DNA from: Acidimicrobiia bacterium
GTDB lineage: Bacteria; Actinomycetota; Acidimicrobiia; Acidimicrobiales; Iamiaceae
Direction of reading: 5' to 3'
Length of the DNA stretch: 8,552 nucleotides
NCBI GenBank assembly: GCA_019247975.1
Contig: JAFBAD010000080.1
Coordinates: 1 to 8,552, forward strand
Shown here: positions 6,366 through 8,552 of the stretch, piece by piece
Layout: every line of letters begins with the position of its first letter
Position numbering within the stretch: the stretch's first letter is position 1
Translations under genes and position numbers: made by a program
The notes under the pieces: generated by a model
The model's database searches: none
Told to the model about the DNA's origin: nothing
Seen by the model: the letters and a program-made list of their open reading frames with translations, nothing else

Positions 6366-6725
6366 TCACTCCTCGGCGCTCCGGAGCCGGCGGGCCGCCC
6401 GTCGCGTACCGGTGGCGACCGCGGCGGTCTTGATGACGGGCTTCGACAGCGCGAGGTAGGCGACCCGCGACGCGCCGTCGATCCGCGACGAGATCGACTC
6501 GGCCGCGTCGAGGATCTCGTCGACCCGCTCGACCTGCTCCCTGACGTCGACCACCGCGGCGGTCGCGTCGGCCAGCGCAGGGAGCGCTTCGTCCTGGATG
6601 CCGGCCATCAGCGTGCGCAGCTCGCGAAGGCTCCTCGCCAGCGACATCACCGCGACCGTGAGCGCTCCGACGGCGACGAGCGAGAGCACCGCGGCGACGA
6701 CCGCAGCCAGGTCGATCGCGCTCAC
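6366..6725 (-). CDS. DUF948 family membrane protein
   Basis: The 119-residue product has one N-terminal transmembrane helix at about 6-29 and a helical, probably coiled-coil region from about 30 to 80 (SLARSLRELRTLMAGIQDEA onward). It ends in KPVIKTAAVATGTRRAARRL at 94-113, like the 'S-P-L-V-K-x-A-A-x-x-x-G-x-R-R' end seen in actinobacterial DUF948 proteins. These are small membrane proteins of unknown function; some Bacillus relatives are called general stress proteins. The GTG start overlaps the rarA stop as GTGA, and GAGGA lies nine bases upstream inside rarA. The position between rarA and a DUF6167-like gene ahead of alaS is the usual one in Streptomyces and supports the call. Confidence 0.87.
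   Translation of the reverse strand: MSAIDLAAVVAAVLSLVAVGALTVAVMSLARSLRELRTLMAGIQDEALPALADATAAVVDVREQVERVDEILDAAESISSRIDGASRVAYLALSKPVIKTAAVATGTRRAARRLRSAEE
6369..6374 (-). promoter_or_regulatory. Ribosome binding site of the DUF6167-like gene
   Basis: The minus strand reads GAGGAG, directly before the DUF948 stop TGA, with a seven-base spacer to the GTG at 6361. The site encodes the last two glutamates of the DUF948 protein, so terminating ribosomes cover it. This supports the chosen GTG start and coupling of the two small membrane proteins. Confidence 0.75.
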
Positions 6726-8026
6726 CGGTCCACGTCCTCAGAGCGGCTGGAACGCATGCGGTCGGCGATCTCCTTCTCCTGGCCGTGCTCCGAGGGCTCG
6801 TAGTAGCGGCGGTCGGCGACCTCCGGCGGACGGTACTCCTGAGCCACCCAGCCCTCGGGGTGGTCGTGAGGATAGTCGTAGCCCTTCCCGTGGCCGAGCT
6901 TCGCGGCGGACTGGTAGTGGGCGTCGCGCAGGTGCATGGGCACGCCGCTCGACGGCCGCTCCCGCACGTCGCTGCGGGCGTTCCAGATCCCCATCGCCAC
7001 CCGGTTGGACTTCGGCGCCGTGGCCAGGTGGACCACCGCCTGGGCCAGGTTGAGCTGCGCCTCGGGCAGGCCGACGAACTCGAGCGCACGGGCCGCGGCG
7101 TCGGCGACGACCATCGCCTGCGGATCGGCCATGCCGATGTCCTCCGAGGCCAGGATGACCAGGCGCCGGGCGATGAAGCGGGCGTCCTCACCGGCCTCGA
7201 GCATCACGGCCAACCAGTAGAGGCCGGCGTCGACGTCGGAGCCCCGGATGCTCTTGATGAACGCGCTGATGACGTCGTAGTGGTCGTCACGCCCGTAGCG
7301 CAGCGCCTTCGTGCCGAGCGCAGCGGCCGCGTCGTCCATCGTGACCCGGGCCGGACGAGCCCGCTCGGCGGCCAGCGCGATCGCCACCTCGAGCGCGGTG
7401 AGCACCTGGCGCCCGTCGCCGCCGGCCCGGTCGACCAGGTGCGTCAGCGCGTCCTCGTCGGCCGTCGCGCCCTCGGCGGCCAGGCCGCGCTCGGCCAGGG
7501 CCCGCACCGCATCGGGGCCGAGCGGCTGGAGCCGGAAGAGCGTCGAGCGCGAGAGCAGCGGCGGGTTGACCTCGAAGTACGGGTTCTCGGTGGTCGCCCC
7601 GACCAGGACCAGCAGACCCTCCTCGACCGAGGGGAGCAGCGCGTCCTGCTGCGACTTCGTGAACCGGTGGACCTCGTCGAGGAAGAGGATCGTGCCCTGC
7701 CCCCGCTCGCCGAGCCGCTGGCGGGCCCGGGCGGCGACCTCGCGCACGTCCTTGACCGTCGCGCTGACCGCGGAGAGGGGCTCGAACGCCTTCGACGTCG
7801 AGCGGGCGATGACCCGGGCGAGCGTCGTCTTCCCCGTCCCCGGCGGGCCCCAGAGCACGACCGACGACAGCCGGTCGGCCTCGATCAGCACCCGCAGCGG
7901 CTTGCCCGGACCGAGCACCTCGTCCTGGCCGACGATGTCGTCGAGGCTGGTCGGGCGGAGCCGGTCCGCCAGCGGCGCCTGCGCCTTCAGCCGGTCCTCC
8001 GCGGCCGAGTCGAACAGGTCGGGCAC
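6722..8026 (-). CDS. rarA: Replication-associated recombination protein A (AAA+ ATPase)
   Basis: RarA (MgsA, relative of eukaryotic WRNIP1) is a clamp-loader-like AAA+ ATPase that acts at stalled replication forks in the cytoplasm. The 434-residue product has normal length. It begins MPDLF, like the 'DLF' tip of the family. Walker A is GPPGTGKT at 60-67, Walker B LFLDEVH at 114-120, sensor 1 GATTENP at 143-149, the arginine-finger region LLSRS at 157-161 and sensor 2 GGDGRQVLTALE at 202-213. The C-terminal MgsA part shows YDVISAFIKSIRGSDVDAGL at 250-269, RRLVILASEDIG at 287-298 and KLGHGKGYDYPHDHP at 376-390, so the protein looks complete. The GTG start has no clear ribosome site. A TAGCGT six bases upstream suggests a leaderless message. 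It appears to be the first gene of the block reaching to aroE, and overlaps DUF948 by four bases. Confidence 0.97.
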   Translation of the reverse strand: MPDLFDSAAEDRLKAQAPLADRLRPTSLDDIVGQDEVLGPGKPLRVLIEADRLSSVVLWGPPGTGKTTLARVIARSTSKAFEPLSAVSATVKDVREVAARARQRLGERGQGTILFLDEVHRFTKSQQDALLPSVEEGLLVLVGATTENPYFEVNPPLLSRSTLFRLQPLGPDAVRALAERGLAAEGATADEDALTHLVDRAGGDGRQVLTALEVAIALAAERARPARVTMDDAAAALGTKALRYGRDDHYDVISAFIKSIRGSDVDAGLYWLAVMLEAGEDARFIARRLVILASEDIGMADPQAMVVADAAARALEFVGLPEAQLNLAQAVVHLATAPKSNRVAMGIWNARSDVRERPSSGVPMHLRDAHYQSAAKLGHGKGYDYPHDHPEGWVAQEYRPPEVADRRYYEPSEHGQEKEIADRMRSSRSEDVDR

Positions 8027-8032
8027 GCCGCG

Positions 8033-8038
8033 ACGCTA
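8033..8038 (-). promoter_or_regulatory. Possible -10 element for a leaderless rarA message
   Basis: The minus strand reads TAGCGT, which fits the actinobacterial TAnnnT -10 pattern, with six bases to the GTG at 8026. Transcription could therefore start at or next to the start codon, which would explain the missing Shine-Dalgarno sequence. No good TTGACA-like -35 is present 17-18 bases upstream, so the call is weak. Confidence 0.35.
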
Positions 8039-8049
8039 CCGGTGCCATT

Positions 8050-8092
8050 CTGAAGGACCGGCCCGGTGCGGGCGAACAGGCGGGTCCTTCAG
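8050..8092. terminator. Nested inverted repeat, probable aspS terminator
   Basis: CTGAAGGACC (8050-8059) and GGTCCTTCAG (8083-8092) are perfect ten-base inverted arms. Inside them GCCCG-GTG-CGGGC (8061-8073) forms a second five-pair hairpin. On the minus strand the structure begins three bases after the aspS stop codon, where a terminator is expected. No U-run follows in the aspS direction (AATGG), while on the plus strand TTTT (8093-8096) follows directly. It may be a U-less actinobacterial terminator for aspS, a block to antisense transcription, or both. The small gap to the rarA promoter suggests it separates the two units. Confidence 0.65.
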
Positions 8093-8095
8093 TTT

Positions 8096-8552
8096 TCAGC
8101 TCTTCGGCGGGAGGACCCGGATGCCGAGCTCCTGCAGGTGCGCAGGGTCGGGGTCGGACGGTGCGCCGGTGAGCGGGTCGGTGCCGGACTGCGTCTTGGG
8201 GAAGGCGGTGACCTCGCGGATGTTCTCCTCGCCGGCGAGGAGCGCGGCGAGCCGGTCGATGCCGAACGCGAACCCGGCGTGGGGCGGCGCGCCGTAGCGG
8301 AACGCGTCGAGTAGGAACCCGAACTTGGCCTGCGCCTCCTCGGCCCCGATGCCCAGCAGCTCGAAGATGCGCGACTGGATGTCGGGGCGGTGGATCCGGA
8401 CGCTGCCCGAGCCGAGCTCCCAGCCGTTCAGCGTGAGGTCGTAGGCCTGCGACCGCACCTTCAGCAGGTCGGGACCCGTCGCGTCGAGCATGTCCCAGTC
8501 GTCGAGGTGGGGCATCGTGAACGGGTGGTGGGCCGGCACGGGCTTGCCGTCG
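8096..8552 (-). CDS. aspS: Aspartyl-tRNA synthetase, C-terminal part
   Basis: The gene enters the window already open; 151 codons plus stop are visible (first full codon at 8551) and the N-terminal anticodon-binding and most catalytic residues lie outside. The product charges tRNA-Asp with aspartate in the cytoplasm. The visible start reads DGKPVPAHHPFTMPHLDDWD. Then come YDLTLNGWELGSGSVRIHRP, typical of class IIb synthetases, and FGFLLDAFRYGAPPHAGFAF leading to motif 3, GIDRLAALLAG, with the ATP-binding arginine. The tail has NIREVTAFPKTQSGTDPLTG, the bacterial-type AspRS ending. The GTG at 8539 is an internal valine codon, not the start. Whether it is discriminating or also makes Asp-tRNA-Asn cannot be told from this part. 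The stop is followed by a strong inverted repeat. Confidence 0.98.
   Translation of the reverse strand, partial: DGKPVPAHHPFTMPHLDDWDMLDATGPDLLKVRSQAYDLTLNGWELGSGSVRIHRPDIQSRIFELLGIGAEEAQAKFGFLLDAFRYGAPPHAGFAFGIDRLAALLAGEENIREVTAFPKTQSGTDPLTGAPSDPDPAHLQELGIRVLPPKS

Noticed and set aside
6785..8053. 422-codon open frame on the plus strand, antisense to rarA
   Set aside because: A shadow of rarA with low-complexity Arg/Val/Leu composition and no domain pattern.
1..8552. CRISPR arrays, insertion sequences, tRNA or rRNA genes
   Set aside because: No regularly spaced repeats, transposase motifs, terminal repeats or cloverleaf-like segments were seen; gaps are too short for most of these.

Overview
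The window is a stretch of ordinary-looking chromosome from a very GC-rich actinobacterium. Nine of its ten genes show a conserved actinobacterial neighbourhood, with all ten on the minus strand. The order in transcription direction is aspS (3' end only), rarA, a DUF948 protein, a small DUF6167-like protein, a zinc-ribbon membrane protein with a NADase-type glycan-binding domain, alaS, ruvX, mltG and aroE, then the first 37 codons of a DUF4388 gene. From family knowledge, rarA / DUF948 / DUF6167 / alaS / ruvX / mltG / aroE is the order seen in Streptomyces and relatives. The zinc-ribbon/glycan-binding protein before alaS and the DUF4388 gene after aroE are not part of that Streptomyces pattern. 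They make me lean, without proof, towards a deep-branching actinobacterial class such as Acidimicrobiia.

Region by region: 8096-8552 holds the C-terminal catalytic part of aspartyl-tRNA synthetase. 8027-8095 is an intergenic gap with a strong nested inverted repeat and a possible leaderless promoter for rarA. 1019-8026 is a tightly packed block from rarA to the start of aroE, with gaps from -4 to +16 bases; three junctions use a GTGA overlap (start GTG and stop TGA sharing bases), which suggests one transcript with coupled translation. 197-1021 is aroE. 114-196 is an 83-base gap with a possible sigma-28/WhiG-type promoter, a small hairpin and a perfect AGGAGG ribosome site leading into the DUF4388 gene. 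Of the nine visible starts, eight are GTG and only alaS uses ATG.

The genes cover translation (aspS, alaS), replication-fork maintenance (rarA), rRNA or nucleic-acid processing (ruvX), peptidoglycan chain termination (mltG) and aromatic amino-acid synthesis (aroE), plus three small membrane proteins of unknown role. No mobile element, tRNA, rRNA or CRISPR array was seen. The least ordinary parts are the zinc-ribbon/glycan-binding protein, the DUF4388 gene's regulatory region, and the inverted repeat between aspS and rarA. I do not see a clearly new biological system in this window.
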